Assembly: GCF_012396585.1 (NCBI RefSeq)
Contig: NZ_JAAXPR010000013.1
Location: 1-61,127, forward strand
Source: Streptococcus ovuberis
GTDB taxonomy: Bacteria > Bacillota > Bacilli > Lactobacillales > Streptococcaceae
Direction of reading: 5' to 3'
DNA: 61,127 nucleotides
A model generated the notes under the pieces. That model searched no databases. It saw only the letters and a list, made by a program, of their open reading frames with translations, and had not been told where the DNA came from. Positions 26,101 through 35,445 of this stretch are shown here, in pieces (the first letter of the stretch is position 1; each line of letters opens with the position of its first letter). The translations under genes and the position numbers were made by a program.

Positions 26101-26442
26101 ATGAGAGACGACATCAAAATCAATGACCGCGCTGCTAAGATTAGTGCTAAACTAATTGAAAAACTAGAGGCTATTTACGACCCTGACATCGAGCTAGATA
26201 TCTATAACCTCGGACTGATCTATGAAATCACGCTAGATGAGGAAGGGACCTGCCATCTCATCATGACCTTTACCGATGTCGGTTGCTCGTGTGCGGACAC
26301 CTTACCGGATGAGATTATCGCCTCCCTTTCAGAAATCGACGGCATTAAAAAGGTTCGGGTAGAAATCGTCTGGTCACCAGCCTGGAAAGTCACCCGCATC
26401 AGCCGTTATGGGCGAATCGCGTTAGGAATTAGTCCTAAATAA
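26101..26442 (+). CDS. SufT/MIP18 (DUF59) iron-sulfur assembly factor
   Basis: A 113-residue DUF59 protein. The family signature appears as YDPDIELDIYNLGLIYEI, and the conserved cysteine region as DVGCSCADTLPDEI. Proteins of this family help mature iron-sulfur proteins. Here the candidate client nearby is IlvD, an Fe-S enzyme, but that link is only inference. It has its own promoter and is followed by a terminator. Confidence 0.9.
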   Translation: MRDDIKINDRAAKISAKLIEKLEAIYDPDIELDIYNLGLIYEITLDEEGTCHLIMTFTDVGCSCADTLPDEIIASLSEIDGIKKVRVEIVWSPAWKVTRISRYGRIALGISPK

Positions 26443-26491
26443 GCTCCATTGAGTTTGAATTTAAAAATGCCTCTGTACCGCTGAAATCATG

Positions 26492-26541
26492 GGAGTGAGT
26501 GAAATTCTTCTTTACTTAGTTGAGTTTTTCTCACTCCTTTT
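26492..26541 (+). terminator. Terminator after the SufT-like gene
   Basis: GGAGTGAG pairs with CTCACTCC and is followed by TTTT, 50 bp after the stop codon. The loop is long (30 nt). Confidence 0.55.
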
Positions 26542-26592
26542 CAGTATCCCAATTCCTCTATTGGCAGTCATAATATTCTATCAGGAGGGGCC

Positions 26593-27630
26593 ATGCCTAA
26601 TCAATCCCTTAAATCGGTGGCGATCAACTGGAAAATGCTCAGCCTCGTTCAGTTTTCCTTAGCCATTCTCGTCATACTGCTCCACGCTGGCCGGATCTTT
26701 CCCCAAGACAGTCTCCACTTTATCCAAAAAAGCCTTTTTAGCCGAGTCGCAGTCCCCTTTTTTGCCATCAGTTCCAGCTTCTTCTACCAGTATCAACTGG
26801 CGCAAGGGTATTGTCGGCTCAAAGATCTCATCCTCTCTCTCAGGAAAACCTACCTCTTTTGGTCATTGATCTTCCTCCCCTTTGCCCTAGTCTATCTAGC
26901 ACAGAAGTCTATTCCCTTAGACCAAGTACCTCTGGCACTCCTCATCGCTCTTTTCTACACTGGAACCTGTTACCACCTTTGGTACATTCCAGCTTTTTTA
27001 ACCGGATATAGTTTGATTCACTTCTTTCGAAGGTTTCTGTCACTCAAGACTTGCCTCTTCATCAGTCTTATCCTCTATAGTTTTGGACTTCTTGAGACCT
27101 ACTCTGCCTATACAGCAGGTACTCTCATTGGGCATTTCTATCAAACTTATCAACATATTTTCTGGACAGCTCGCAATGGTATCTTTTACATGCCAGTCTT
27201 TGTTTGTCTTGGTGAGCTAGCTTATCAATTTCATTTAAAGAAGTTAAAGTACAGTCAGTTAAAAACTGGCCTCTGCCTCTCTCTCTTAACTTTTGCCCTT
27301 GAAGGATGGATCGTTTTCCGACATCAAGGGATAGATAAGAATTTTTTTCTAGGCCTCCTTCCTTTATCCTTGTTTCTCTTTACTTGGACCATCCAAACAC
27401 CCCTTCTCAGTTCAAAAAATGATCAGACACTTAGAGTTCTCAAGTCACTCAGCCGTTACTATTATTTCATCCATCCAATTTTCATCGAAATAGGCTTTCT
27501 CTGCTTTCCATCTAACCATCGACAAGATTGGCAACAAGGGATCAAAGTCTTTGTCCTGACCTTAATCCTGACGCATGTGGTGAGTTGGCGAATGGTCAAG
27601 TACCTTTCCAAAAAAACTCTAGACTCGTAA
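26593..27630 (+). CDS. Acyltransferase_3 family membrane protein
   Basis: A 345-residue integral membrane protein with about ten hydrophobic segments. The N-terminus (SLVQFSLAILVILLHAGRIF) carries the conserved His of acyltransferase family 3, and the following VAVPFFAISSSFF and HLWYIPAFLTGY also fit. Such proteins transfer acyl groups to surface polymers; the same fold forms the membrane half of VanT racemases. No racemase domain is present. AGGAGG precedes the ATG. Substrate unknown. Confidence 0.85.
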   Translation: MPNQSLKSVAINWKMLSLVQFSLAILVILLHAGRIFPQDSLHFIQKSLFSRVAVPFFAISSSFFYQYQLAQGYCRLKDLILSLRKTYLFWSLIFLPFALVYLAQKSIPLDQVPLALLIALFYTGTCYHLWYIPAFLTGYSLIHFFRRFLSLKTCLFISLILYSFGLLETYSAYTAGTLIGHFYQTYQHIFWTARNGIFYMPVFVCLGELAYQFHLKKLKYSQLKTGLCLSLLTFALEGWIVFRHQGIDKNFFLGLLPLSLFLFTWTIQTPLLSSKNDQTLRVLKSLSRYYYFIHPIFIEIGFLCFPSNHRQDWQQGIKVFVLTLILTHVVSWRMVKYLSKKTLDS

Positions 27631-27755
27631 TCCAAACCTAGACGGTTATAGCCCTGTTATCGTAAAAACGATCTTTAAGATAGCCTGTGGCTAAACTTGG
27701 TCAAAACAAGTCGCGTCGAGAACAATCGAACACTTATACCTAAGCCATCACTGAT

Positions 27756-27790
27756 AAAAACGCCCAAAATCAAGATTTTGGACGTTTTTT
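27756..27790. terminator. Bidirectional terminator between acyltransferase and ilvD
   Basis: AAAAACGcCCAAAATC pairs with GATTTTGGaCGTTTTTT. It has T runs on both strands and lies between two convergent genes. Confidence 0.8.
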
Positions 27791-27877
27791 AAGTAACATC
27801 TTTGACAGATCTAAGTTCATACTTCCCTTTTTCTCGCCTGAGGACTTTTGGCATGAACGAGATCTTCCATAAACATT

Positions 27878-29578
27878 TTAAGCTTTTCCAGTTTTATCCA
27901 GACGCCAGAAATCTGTAACTGCCCCCTTAGCTGCTGAAGAAACCGTGTGAGCGTATTTCCCGAGAACACCACGTGAGTACAGAGGTGGCAAGACTGTCTC
28001 AGCCTTACGGCGCTTAATTTCCTCGTCTGAGACATGCATGGTGATTTCTTTTGTATCTTGATCGACCGTCACGAGATCTCCCGTATGGAGGTAAGCAATA
28101 GGACCGCCGTCTTGTGCTTCAGGCGCAATATGCCCAACCACAAGACCATAGGTTCCGCCAGAGAAGCGCCCATCAGTCAGAAGAGCTACCTTATCGCCTT
28201 GCCCCTTCCCAACAATCATGGAAGATAAGGAGAGCATCTCAGGCATACCTGGACCTCCTTTAGGTCCCACAAAGCGTACCACAACCACATCGCCATCAAC
28301 GATATCATCATTCAGAACCGCCTCAATAGCCTCTTCTTCCGAATCAAAGACCTTAGCAGGTCCGGTATGACTACGGACCTTAACCCCAGAGACTTTTGCA
28401 ACGGCTCCATCCGGTGCCAAGTTCCCTTTGAGGATGATAAGCGGCCCATCCGCTCGTTTTGGATTATCTAAAGGCATAATGACTTTTTGACCAGGTGTCA
28501 GATCTGGAAAATCAGCCAAATTTTCAGCAACAGTCTTACCCGTACAAGTGATACGATCGCCATGCAAGAAGCCATTGGCCAATAAATACTTCATGACAGC
28601 TGGCACACCTCCGACTTCATAGAGGTCTTGGAAGACGTACTGACCAGATGGCTTCAAATCAGCCAAGTGAGGCACGCGCTCTTGGAAATCATTAAAATCT
28701 TCCAAGGTCAAATCAACATTCGCCGCATGAGCCATGGCCAAAAGGTGAAGGGTTGCATTGGTAGAACCACCGAGAGCCATTGTCACTGTAATAGCATCTT
28801 CAAAGGCTTCACGCGTCATGATATCTGACGGCTTGATCCCAAGTTTCAACATCCGAACAACTGCACGGCCTGCTTCTTCTATGTCAGCTTGTTTATCTGC
28901 AGATTCCGCTGGATTAGAAGATGACCCTGGAAGGCTAAGGCCGATTACCTCAATCGCTGTTGCCATGGTATTGGCAGTGTACATCCCACCACAACCACCA
29001 GGTCCAGGACAGGCACTACACTCAATAGCCCGAACTTCTTCTTCGGTGATATCGCCGTTATTCCACTTACCGATCCCTTCAAAAACCGATACCAGGTCAA
29101 TATTCTTCCCATTTAGATTTCCTGGCGCAATAGTGCCACCGTAAGCAAAAATCGCTGGAATATCCATATTCGCCATGGCAATAGCAGAGCCGGGCATGTT
29201 TTTGTCACAGCCACCAATTGCAATAAAAGCATCCACATTGTGACCACCCATAGCCGCCTCAATCGAATCAGCAATGATATCCCTCGAAGTCAGCGAGAAA
29301 CGCATCCCTTGTGTTCCCATGGCAATCCCATCTGCAACTGTAATCGTTCCAAACTGAACTGGCCATCCGCCTGCCTCTCTCACACCTTCTTTGGCCAACT
29401 GACCAAAGTCATGGAGGTGAATATTACAGGGTGTATTTTCTGCCCAAGTCGAGATCACACCAACAATCGGTTTGTTAAAATCCTCATCAGTCATACCTGT
29501 TGCACGAAGCATCGCTCGGTTAGGCGACTTGACCATCCCATTATAAATATGACTTCTAATCTTCAACTCTTCTGACAT
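27878..29578 (-). CDS. ilvD: Dihydroxy-acid dehydratase
   Basis: A 566-residue Fe-S enzyme that makes the 2-keto acid precursors of valine, leucine and isoleucine. The cluster cysteines lie in GGCDKNMPG and [38 protein letters not shown] is the C-terminal signature. It stands alone, with no other ilv gene in the window, as is common in streptococci. A TGCTATAAT extended -10 lies about 35 bp upstream of the start. Confidence 0.97.
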   Translation of the reverse strand: MSEELKIRSHIYNGMVKSPNRAMLRATGMTDEDFNKPIVGVISTWAENTPCNIHLHDFGQLAKEGVREAGGWPVQFGTITVADGIAMGTQGMRFSLTSRDIIADSIEAAMGGHNVDAFIAIGGCDKNMPGSAIAMANMDIPAIFAYGGTIAPGNLNGKNIDLVSVFEGIGKWNNGDITEEEVRAIECSACPGPGGCGGMYTANTMATAIEVIGLSLPGSSSNPAESADKQADIEEAGRAVVRMLKLGIKPSDIMTREAFEDAITVTMALGGSTNATLHLLAMAHAANVDLTLEDFNDFQERVPHLADLKPSGQYVFQDLYEVGGVPAVMKYLLANGFLHGDRITCTGKTVAENLADFPDLTPGQKVIMPLDNPKRADGPLIILKGNLAPDGAVAKVSGVKVRSHTGPAKVFDSEEEAIEAVLNDDIVDGDVVVVRFVGPKGGPGMPEMLSLSSMIVGKGQGDKVALLTDGRFSGGTYGLVVGHIAPEAQDGGPIAYLHTGDLVTVDQDTKEITMHVSDEEIKRRKAETVLPPLYSRGVLGKYAHTVSSAAKGAVTDFWRLDKTGKA

Positions 29579-29877
29579 CTGACTCTCCTCTATAAAGTCT
29601 TATTTCCTCTCTATTATAGCAAAATTTCCTGAGTTTAAGAAGTATTTTGGAAAATTATTTTCTGAATTTTACAAAACATTCAGACATTAATACAACAAAA
29701 AGAGAGCAGGTCCTCTGCGCGAAACCTAAAACTAGCACCGTATAGACTTGACTGCGCTGCTCTGAACATCACTATGACATCCTATAACTCTATCCTAAAG
29801 ATGAACTCTCTGAAATATCCTCAAATGCCATCAATGTCTAAAAAAGTGACCCTCTTCTATCAAACAACATCGTAAGA
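29579..29877. other. Gene-free spacer upstream of ilvD
   Basis: Apart from the ilvD promoter near 29614, no gene, repeat or structured element was recognised. Confidence 0.5.
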
Positions 29878-29913
29878 TCAAAAAAAGAAAACGGTGATTG
29901 CTCAACGTTTTCT
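29878..29913 (-). terminator. Terminator of the tRNA-Ala gene
   Basis: On the minus strand AGAAAACG pairs with CGTTTTCT and is followed by a run of seven T. It begins about 20 bp past the tRNA 3' end. Confidence 0.85.
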
Positions 29914-29933
29914 TAGCTTATCGGAAGCAATGA

Positions 29934-30006
29934 TGGAACCTAGGGGGATCGAACCCCTGACCTTTTGGCTGCCAGCCAAACGCTCTCCCAGCTGAGCTAA
30001 GGCCCC
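29934..30006 (-). tRNA. tRNA-Ala (anticodon GGC)
   Basis: A 73-nt cloverleaf on the minus strand: acceptor GGGGCCT/AGGTTCC, D arm GCTCAGCTGGGAGAGC, anticodon arm TTTGG-CTGGCAG-CCAAA with GGC in the wobble-to-third positions, T arm AGGGG-TTCGATC-CCCCT and discriminator A. The G3-U70 wobble, the alanine identity element, is present. CCA is not encoded. Confidence 0.95.
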
Positions 30007-30125
30007 GTAAATACTATAGAAACATATCGCACAACGCTATCGCCTCACCATTTCAGTGAACTGGCGCTGCCCCTGTCGTGCAGTCACGTTGTGACTTTCG
30101 ACAAAGCTCGACTAAAGCCTCGCTT

Positions 30126-30142
30126 AGCTGAGCTAAGGCCCC
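30126..30142 (-). repeat. Duplicated 5' end of tRNA-Ala
   Basis: The 17 bases GGGGCCTTAGCTCAGCT, identical to the first 17 nt of the tRNA-Ala gene, recur exactly 136 bp upstream in the same orientation and then diverge. The copy cannot form a tRNA. It may be the scar of an integration or excision at the tRNA 5' end or a tandem-duplication remnant. Confidence 0.75.
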
Positions 30143-30248
30143 TATACAATGTCTCACCACCCTAAAATAGGATTACCACTGGTGATTGATAATCCTATTC
30201 TACCTAAACGACCTTAAGTTGTCAATACCTTTATTACAGTTTAGGACC

Positions 30249-31091
30249 TCATCGATAAGAAAGTTTCACTCGGATACCATCTGGATCAACGATAAAGGTC
30301 TCCTGCTGCTCCAATTCAATCTCCCAACCAACCTTTTTAGCTCTTAAAAGACATAACCTATAGTCTGTTTCCCTATCAAAATAAATACTGTAGTAGGCAA
30401 GCCCTCTCATTCCCACTCGGCGCTTCAGCAGTTTAGGCCCTGCCCACTCATTGACTGCCAAATGATGATGGTAAGTGCCTGACGCCAACCAAGCACCAGA
30501 TGGAATAGAGAACTTGTCTGCTACTCCAAACACCTCTTGGAATTGGTGGGAAGACTTCTGACTGGATGGACTTTGAAGGTGAATATGACCCATCCGAGCT
30601 TCTTTGGGCATCCGATACGGTCCTGAAAAATCGGTCAGCTCAAAAAGCCCTTGTTCATCTAAAGCTTCTGTCTTGCCGATGATTTTTCCATCAGGACGAA
30701 TATCCCAAGTTTCCTGAGGCAGGTCTCGATAAATTTCCAGACCATTGCCTTCAGGATCTTGCAGATACAGAGCTTCGCTATAACCGTGATCAGCCCCTCC
30801 TATCAGAGCAACCTTATTGACTAAAAAATGGCGAAAAATCTGGGATAAAGCTTCTCGGCTAGGCATCAGAATCGCTAAATGATACAAGCCTGAAGTCTCA
30901 GCTGACAAGGTCTGATCCCCCGTTTTTATCAAGCGTACCAGTTCGTGATTCTCTACTCCTAAGCTGACCCCTGTCTCGCTCTTAGCTAAGACAGTCATTC
31001 CAAGTGCCTCTTGATAAAATAAGACTTGGCGGTCTATATCAAACACGTTCAACGCCACATAACCTAATTCAAAATCTGATTGGTACAGCAT
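30249..31091 (-). CDS. VOC-family (glyoxalase/dioxygenase-fold) protein
   Basis: A 280-residue protein with two vicinal-oxygen-chelate modules (about 8-125 and 165-275). The first contains YVALNVFDIDRQVLFYQEAL and DPEGNGLEIYRD; the second contains MGHIHLQS and FIVDPDGIRVKL. The layout resembles CatE-type catechol 2,3-dioxygenases, with candidate metal ligands His and Glu in those motifs. The substrate is unknown. AGAGGGG precedes the ATG. Confidence 0.85.
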   Translation of the reverse strand: MLYQSDFELGYVALNVFDIDRQVLFYQEALGMTVLAKSETGVSLGVENHELVRLIKTGDQTLSAETSGLYHLAILMPSREALSQIFRHFLVNKVALIGGADHGYSEALYLQDPEGNGLEIYRDLPQETWDIRPDGKIIGKTEALDEQGLFELTDFSGPYRMPKEARMGHIHLQSPSSQKSSHQFQEVFGVADKFSIPSGAWLASGTYHHHLAVNEWAGPKLLKRRVGMRGLAYYSIYFDRETDYRLCLLRAKKVGWEIELEQQETFIVDPDGIRVKLSYR

Positions 31092-31241
31092 AGTAACCCC
31101 TCTTTCTATGCTGTTAATTTATCACTAATTAGTAAATAAAGCAAGAAAAAGAACTTATGAATCATCCACAGAATAATCTTTCTCTGACGAAGTTGCCTTT
31201 TGCTGCAATACCGGCTATAGAGAAAAGTAGCGAAGTAGGTC

Positions 31242-32423
31242 CTAAACCTTAGACAAGTACTTCTTACTGTAAAGCAGGCTTAAAAGGGCAAACCCTGCAA
31301 TACCTAGTCCCAGATAGAGAAAACTAGATAGGGCCACACTGTAGGGAAGTAGGGTCATTGTCAATGTTCCCACAGGCATGAGCAAAATAGCTAGCGTAAA
31401 TATGGTACTGAAAACGCGCCCCAAATACTGATTAGGCACACGGATTTGAACCTGACTGAAAAAATGAATATTAAAAATCGTCAAAAAAGCCTCAAAGAAA
31501 AAGTTGGCAGTCTGAGCCAGATAACTGGAGACAGGCAGATCAAAGAGCACTAAGCTGAGCCCACACAAGGCTAAACTCAACAGTAACGTTTCCATATTAG
31601 ATGGTATTTTGGGGGCTAATAAAGCTCCAATAATCGCCCCAACAGCCCCTAAACTTAAAATGCTTGCATAAGTCCCTGGTCGCTGGTAAAGCTGATCTGT
31701 AAAAGGGAGAAGGTAATTAAATCCCGCAATAAAGGCATTGACTCCGGAAGCCACCAAGAGCAGGAAAAAGACCTCTCTTTCTCGGACAATAAAGCTGACT
31801 CCTTCCTTGATATCCAGCAAAATACGCTTGACAGACCCAGGATCTGGACTTCCCTTTGGCTCTGGTTCTGCTGCGTCAATCCACCAAACCAACAGAAAGG
31901 AAAGGGCAAAACTAAATCCATCAATGAGCAGGGTCAACTGAAGACTGGCCAAATGAGCCAAAATAAATGACAAAAGCGGTGCGGACACACTGATGATTTT
32001 GAGCACCACTTCTAAGGTTGCGTTATAAGAGACTAACTCCTCTTTAGCAACGACTGTTGCAATATAAGACTTATTCGCCGGACTCGCAAAGGCAGACGAT
32101 ATAGCTAAAATAACATTAACCAGCAAGAGAGCATACAGCATGAGTCGATCACTTGAAATCAAGGCTACACAAAAGCACAGAAGGGCACAAAGAGCATCTG
32201 TCACCAAAAGAATCTGCCTGCGCTTGAAACGGTCTGCAACTGCTCCGCCGAAAGGATTAAATAAAAGGGACGTTACCTGCTCGGCCAACTGGTAATACCC
32301 CAAAAACTTCTGTCCAATCGCACCCATTGAAGCAATCCAAATGGTGTTCCCATAATCATAAACGACATTTCCAATTTTATTGACTGCCCTACTAGTAATC
32401 AATTTAAATATAGTTTTATTCAT
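31242..32423 (-). CDS. MFS transporter (efflux type)
   Basis: A 393-residue major facilitator with about 11-12 membrane segments. The loop between helices 2 and 3 has GGAVADRFKRRQIL, the MFS signature. The start at 32423 has AGGAGG 8 nt upstream; the TTG at 32429 does not. It resembles macrolide or enterobactin-type exporters (MFS_3). It lies directly downstream of the Rgg regulator and in the same direction, so Rgg control is possible. Confidence 0.88.
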   Translation of the reverse strand: MNKTIFKLITSRAVNKIGNVVYDYGNTIWIASMGAIGQKFLGYYQLAEQVTSLLFNPFGGAVADRFKRRQILLVTDALCALLCFCVALISSDRLMLYALLLVNVILAISSAFASPANKSYIATVVAKEELVSYNATLEVVLKIISVSAPLLSFILAHLASLQLTLLIDGFSFALSFLLVWWIDAAEPEPKGSPDPGSVKRILLDIKEGVSFIVREREVFFLLLVASGVNAFIAGFNYLLPFTDQLYQRPGTYASILSLGAVGAIIGALLAPKIPSNMETLLLSLALCGLSLVLFDLPVSSYLAQTANFFFEAFLTIFNIHFFSQVQIRVPNQYLGRVFSTIFTLAILLMPVGTLTMTLLPYSVALSSFLYLGLGIAGFALLSLLYSKKYLSKV

Positions 32424-32500
32424 TATCAAAACCTCCTTTTCTCCTGAACCTATTATAGGGCATTTGAAAAAGAGGTTTGCTTTTTTTGCATATTTGGAAA

Positions 32501-33364
32501 TTAAATCTTTTTAATCCATCTATCAAAATGTGTCTGGTAAGTCTTTGCATGATGGGTTGACCCCATCCAAGAAAAACTTTGAATGGCGTGCTCCATATCG
32601 CTTATGCCAGTTCTATCCCCTTGCGCCTGCTTGAGGAAGCCCTTGACATAGAGATAGATTAGACGATGATAGGCCTTGCGCTCATTGGTAATCAGTGGTG
32701 AGAGTACCTTATCGTAACGGCTTGCATCATCCAACTCCCCACGCTCCACCAAGGTTTCCATCACATTCAGCAGAGTGGTCTCTACCAGATTTCTATGGGT
32801 GGAAATCTCTTGGTAAAATGGCTTGCGCTTGACGACCTCGTCGACCATCCGACAGATACTGGCTGTGTCATAGAAACGGTAAAGGTTGCCGATCAAAATT
32901 AACTCGCTAATCTGCCACTGCTCGGTGCAAAAGAGATGATCGGACACAAAATCCAAATCAGCCTGCACCAATGGCTGACTGCTGTCCAGTTCTGCAATGG
33001 CTCCCAAAAAGAGAATCCGATTTAACTTAGCCCTGCGATTATTGGGGGTTAGGGTCAATTTTGTTTCTTCTGTTGCCACCATTTGAGCCAGACCTGCCAA
33101 ATCTCTTTGGTAATGATACTTAGCCATCTGCGCCATGAGACCAATTTGCTCAATCCGCTGGTAGTTGTTTACACGGTCCATGAACTCGTCTGCCGTCAGT
33201 CCGATTTTGTCTAAGATGTGGAGAAAGCGACTCAGAGAAAGATCCGTTTGACCGCATTCAAAACGCGACAATTGAGCAACCGAAATCATCTCATCAGCCA
33301 CATCCTGTAAGGTCAGCTGACGGTTACGACGAAACTCACGAAAAATAGAACCGTAGTTAGGCAT
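32501..33364 (-). CDS. Rgg/GadR/MutR family regulator
   Basis: A 287-residue protein. An N-terminal XRE-type helix-turn-helix (about 5-60, FREFRRNRQLTLQDVADEMI, AQLSRFECG) is followed by a long helical repeat domain (65-287), the layout of streptococcal Rgg regulators that bind short peptides. ATG 33364 follows AAAGGATG. No short hydrophobic peptide gene was seen next to it. The probable target is the downstream MFS transporter. Confidence 0.88.
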   Translation of the reverse strand: MPNYGSIFREFRRNRQLTLQDVADEMISVAQLSRFECGQTDLSLSRFLHILDKIGLTADEFMDRVNNYQRIEQIGLMAQMAKYHYQRDLAGLAQMVATEETKLTLTPNNRRAKLNRILFLGAIAELDSSQPLVQADLDFVSDHLFCTEQWQISELILIGNLYRFYDTASICRMVDEVVKRKPFYQEISTHRNLVETTLLNVMETLVERGELDDASRYDKVLSPLITNERKAYHRLIYLYVKGFLKQAQGDRTGISDMEHAIQSFSWMGSTHHAKTYQTHFDRWIKKI

Positions 33365-33489
33365 AGGACATCCTTTCATGTGTATCAGGGGGTGAAAGGG
33401 CTAGCTGCTCTCTCTGGAGCATTGGATTGCTTGACTCAGTAAACTGGGCAAGGCTACTAATCAGTCTTTCAAGAACGACACTCTTTCAT

Positions 33490-35403
33490 CTACTCCCCCA
33501 GTTCCTCACTCAAGTTTTCCCACTCCTCCATGAGTAGCATCTGCTGCTCGTCTAAACTTTCCAGCTCTTTTTGGAGGTCGGTCAGTTGGCCGAGGTCGTT
33601 GGTGGTCAGCATGGCTTGGTTAATCTCTGCTTGGCGGTTTTCTAGGGTTTCTAGCTGGTTTTCAATCTCGTCGATCCGGCGGGCTAATTTGCGGCGTTCT
33701 TTTTGGTCTGCCTTTTGGGACTGGTAATCGCTAGCGCCAGCTGATGGGGTGTCAGTTGGGCTAGCTGCTGTCAGCTGAGCAGCTTGGTGTCTAGCTTCCT
33801 GCTCTGCCTTTTTCTCCACATAATAATCATAATCGCCCAGATAGAGGGTCGAGCCGTCTGCTGAAATGTCAAGGATTTTGGTGGCGACACGGTTGATAAA
33901 GTAGCGGTCGTGGCTGACAAAGAGCAGGGTGCCGTCAAAGTCAATCAGGGCGTTCTCCAGGACTTCCTTGCTATCGATGTCCAAGTGGTTGGTCGGCTCG
34001 TCCAGCACCAGGAAGTTATTATCCTCCATAGATAGCTTGGCGAGGAGCAAGCGCGCTTTTTCACCGCCAGACAGCATGGCAACAGACTTTTTGACATCAT
34101 CGCCAGAAAAGAGGAAGGCCCCCAGACGGTTGCGAATCTCCACCTCCGGCGTGGTCGGAAAGGCATTCCAGAGCTCATCTATGACCGTATTGCTCTTGGT
34201 CAGGGCTGATTGGGTCTGATCGTAATAGCCGATCTCAACATTGGCGCCAAGAACAGCTTCTCCAGCAACAAAAGGGAGTTGCCCGACCATAGACTTGATC
34301 AGAGTGGTCTTGCCAATGCCATTTGGACCAACGATAGCAATAGCGTCATATTTTCGGACGTCTAGGGAAATGGGCTGAGCTAAGACCTCATTGCCATAGC
34401 CTATGGCGACTTGATCAAGGGTCAGGACCACATTGCCAGAAGATTTCTCTGACCTGAAGGTCATGTTGGCAGATTTTTGCCCAGCTTGGGGCTTGTCCAA
34501 GCGTTCCATCTTTTCCAGTTGCTTGCGTCTAGACTGGGCCCGCTTGGTGGTCGAGGCACGGACGATGTTGCGGTTGATAAAATCTTCCAGCTTGGCAATT
34601 TCCTTGGCCTGCTTCTCGTAGTTTTTAGCCTCGGTCTCTAGTTTTTGAGCCTTGAGTGCTATAAACTGGGAATAATTTCCAACATAACGGTCAAGAGAAT
34701 GCGGAGTCAAATCCAGCGTGATAGTGGCAACCTTGTCTAAGAAATAGCGGTCGTGACTGACGATGATAAGCGCCCCTTGATAGTTCTTTAGGTAATTTTC
34801 TAACCAAGCGATAGTCTCAATATCCAAGTGGTTGGTCGGCTCGTCCAAAATCAAGAGTTCTGGTTTTTCTAACAGCATTTTGGCCAGAGCAAGTCTGGTA
34901 TTCTGACCACCAGACAGCTCCGCAATAGGGGTTTCCCACATGCTCTCGTCAAATTTAAAACCGTTAAGGATCGCACGGAGGTCAGCCTCGTAGGTAAAAC
35001 CACCACGACTACGGAAGTCCTCCGACAGCTGGTCATAGTCGACCATCAAGCGGTCAAAAGCAGCACCTGTCAGCTCTGCCATTTGCCCCTCCATAGCCCG
35101 CAAACGGCTCTCGGTCTGTCTCAGGTCGTCAAACACCGCCAGCATCTCGGCATAGATGGTCTTATCCGACGAAAAGCGACTATCTTGTGCCAGATAAGAG
35201 AGGGAAAGATCCTTCTTCTTGCTGATGTCACCAGAAGTCGGAGCTTCTTCTCCCACCAAAATCTTAAGTAGAGTGGACTTGCCAGCACCATTTCTGCCAA
35301 CCAAGGCAATGCGGTCACGCTCATCAACCTGAAGGGAAATATTATCAAAAAGGGTATCGCCCGCAAAAGAGCGTTCAATCTTATTGGCTGAGAAAATAAT
35401 CAT
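33490..35403 (-). CDS. ABC-F family ATPase (YdiF-like)
   Basis: A 637-residue soluble protein with two ATPase domains: Walker A GRNGAGKST and GPNGIGKTT, signatures LSGGQNTRLALAK and LSGGEKARLLLAK, Walker B ILDEPTNHLDI twice. A linker (about 240-305, VRASTTKRAQSRRKQLEKME) lies between them, and a C-terminal coiled coil (about 555-637) lies at the end. No membrane domain is present. ABC-F proteins act on the ribosome; whether this one is housekeeping or protects against antibiotics cannot be told from sequence. Confidence 0.92.
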   Translation of the reverse strand: MIIFSANKIERSFAGDTLFDNISLQVDERDRIALVGRNGAGKSTLLKILVGEEAPTSGDISKKKDLSLSYLAQDSRFSSDKTIYAEMLAVFDDLRQTESRLRAMEGQMAELTGAAFDRLMVDYDQLSEDFRSRGGFTYEADLRAILNGFKFDESMWETPIAELSGGQNTRLALAKMLLEKPELLILDEPTNHLDIETIAWLENYLKNYQGALIIVSHDRYFLDKVATITLDLTPHSLDRYVGNYSQFIALKAQKLETEAKNYEKQAKEIAKLEDFINRNIVRASTTKRAQSRRKQLEKMERLDKPQAGQKSANMTFRSEKSSGNVVLTLDQVAIGYGNEVLAQPISLDVRKYDAIAIVGPNGIGKTTLIKSMVGQLPFVAGEAVLGANVEIGYYDQTQSALTKSNTVIDELWNAFPTTPEVEIRNRLGAFLFSGDDVKKSVAMLSGGEKARLLLAKLSMEDNNFLVLDEPTNHLDIDSKEVLENALIDFDGTLLFVSHDRYFINRVATKILDISADGSTLYLGDYDYYVEKKAEQEARHQAAQLTAASPTDTPSAGASDYQSQKADQKERRKLARRIDEIENQLETLENRQAEINQAMLTTNDLGQLTDLQKELESLDEQQMLLMEEWENLSEELGE

Positions 35404-35445
35404 GGCTCTATTATAGCAAAAAAACAGGGAAAAATCCCTGCTTAT

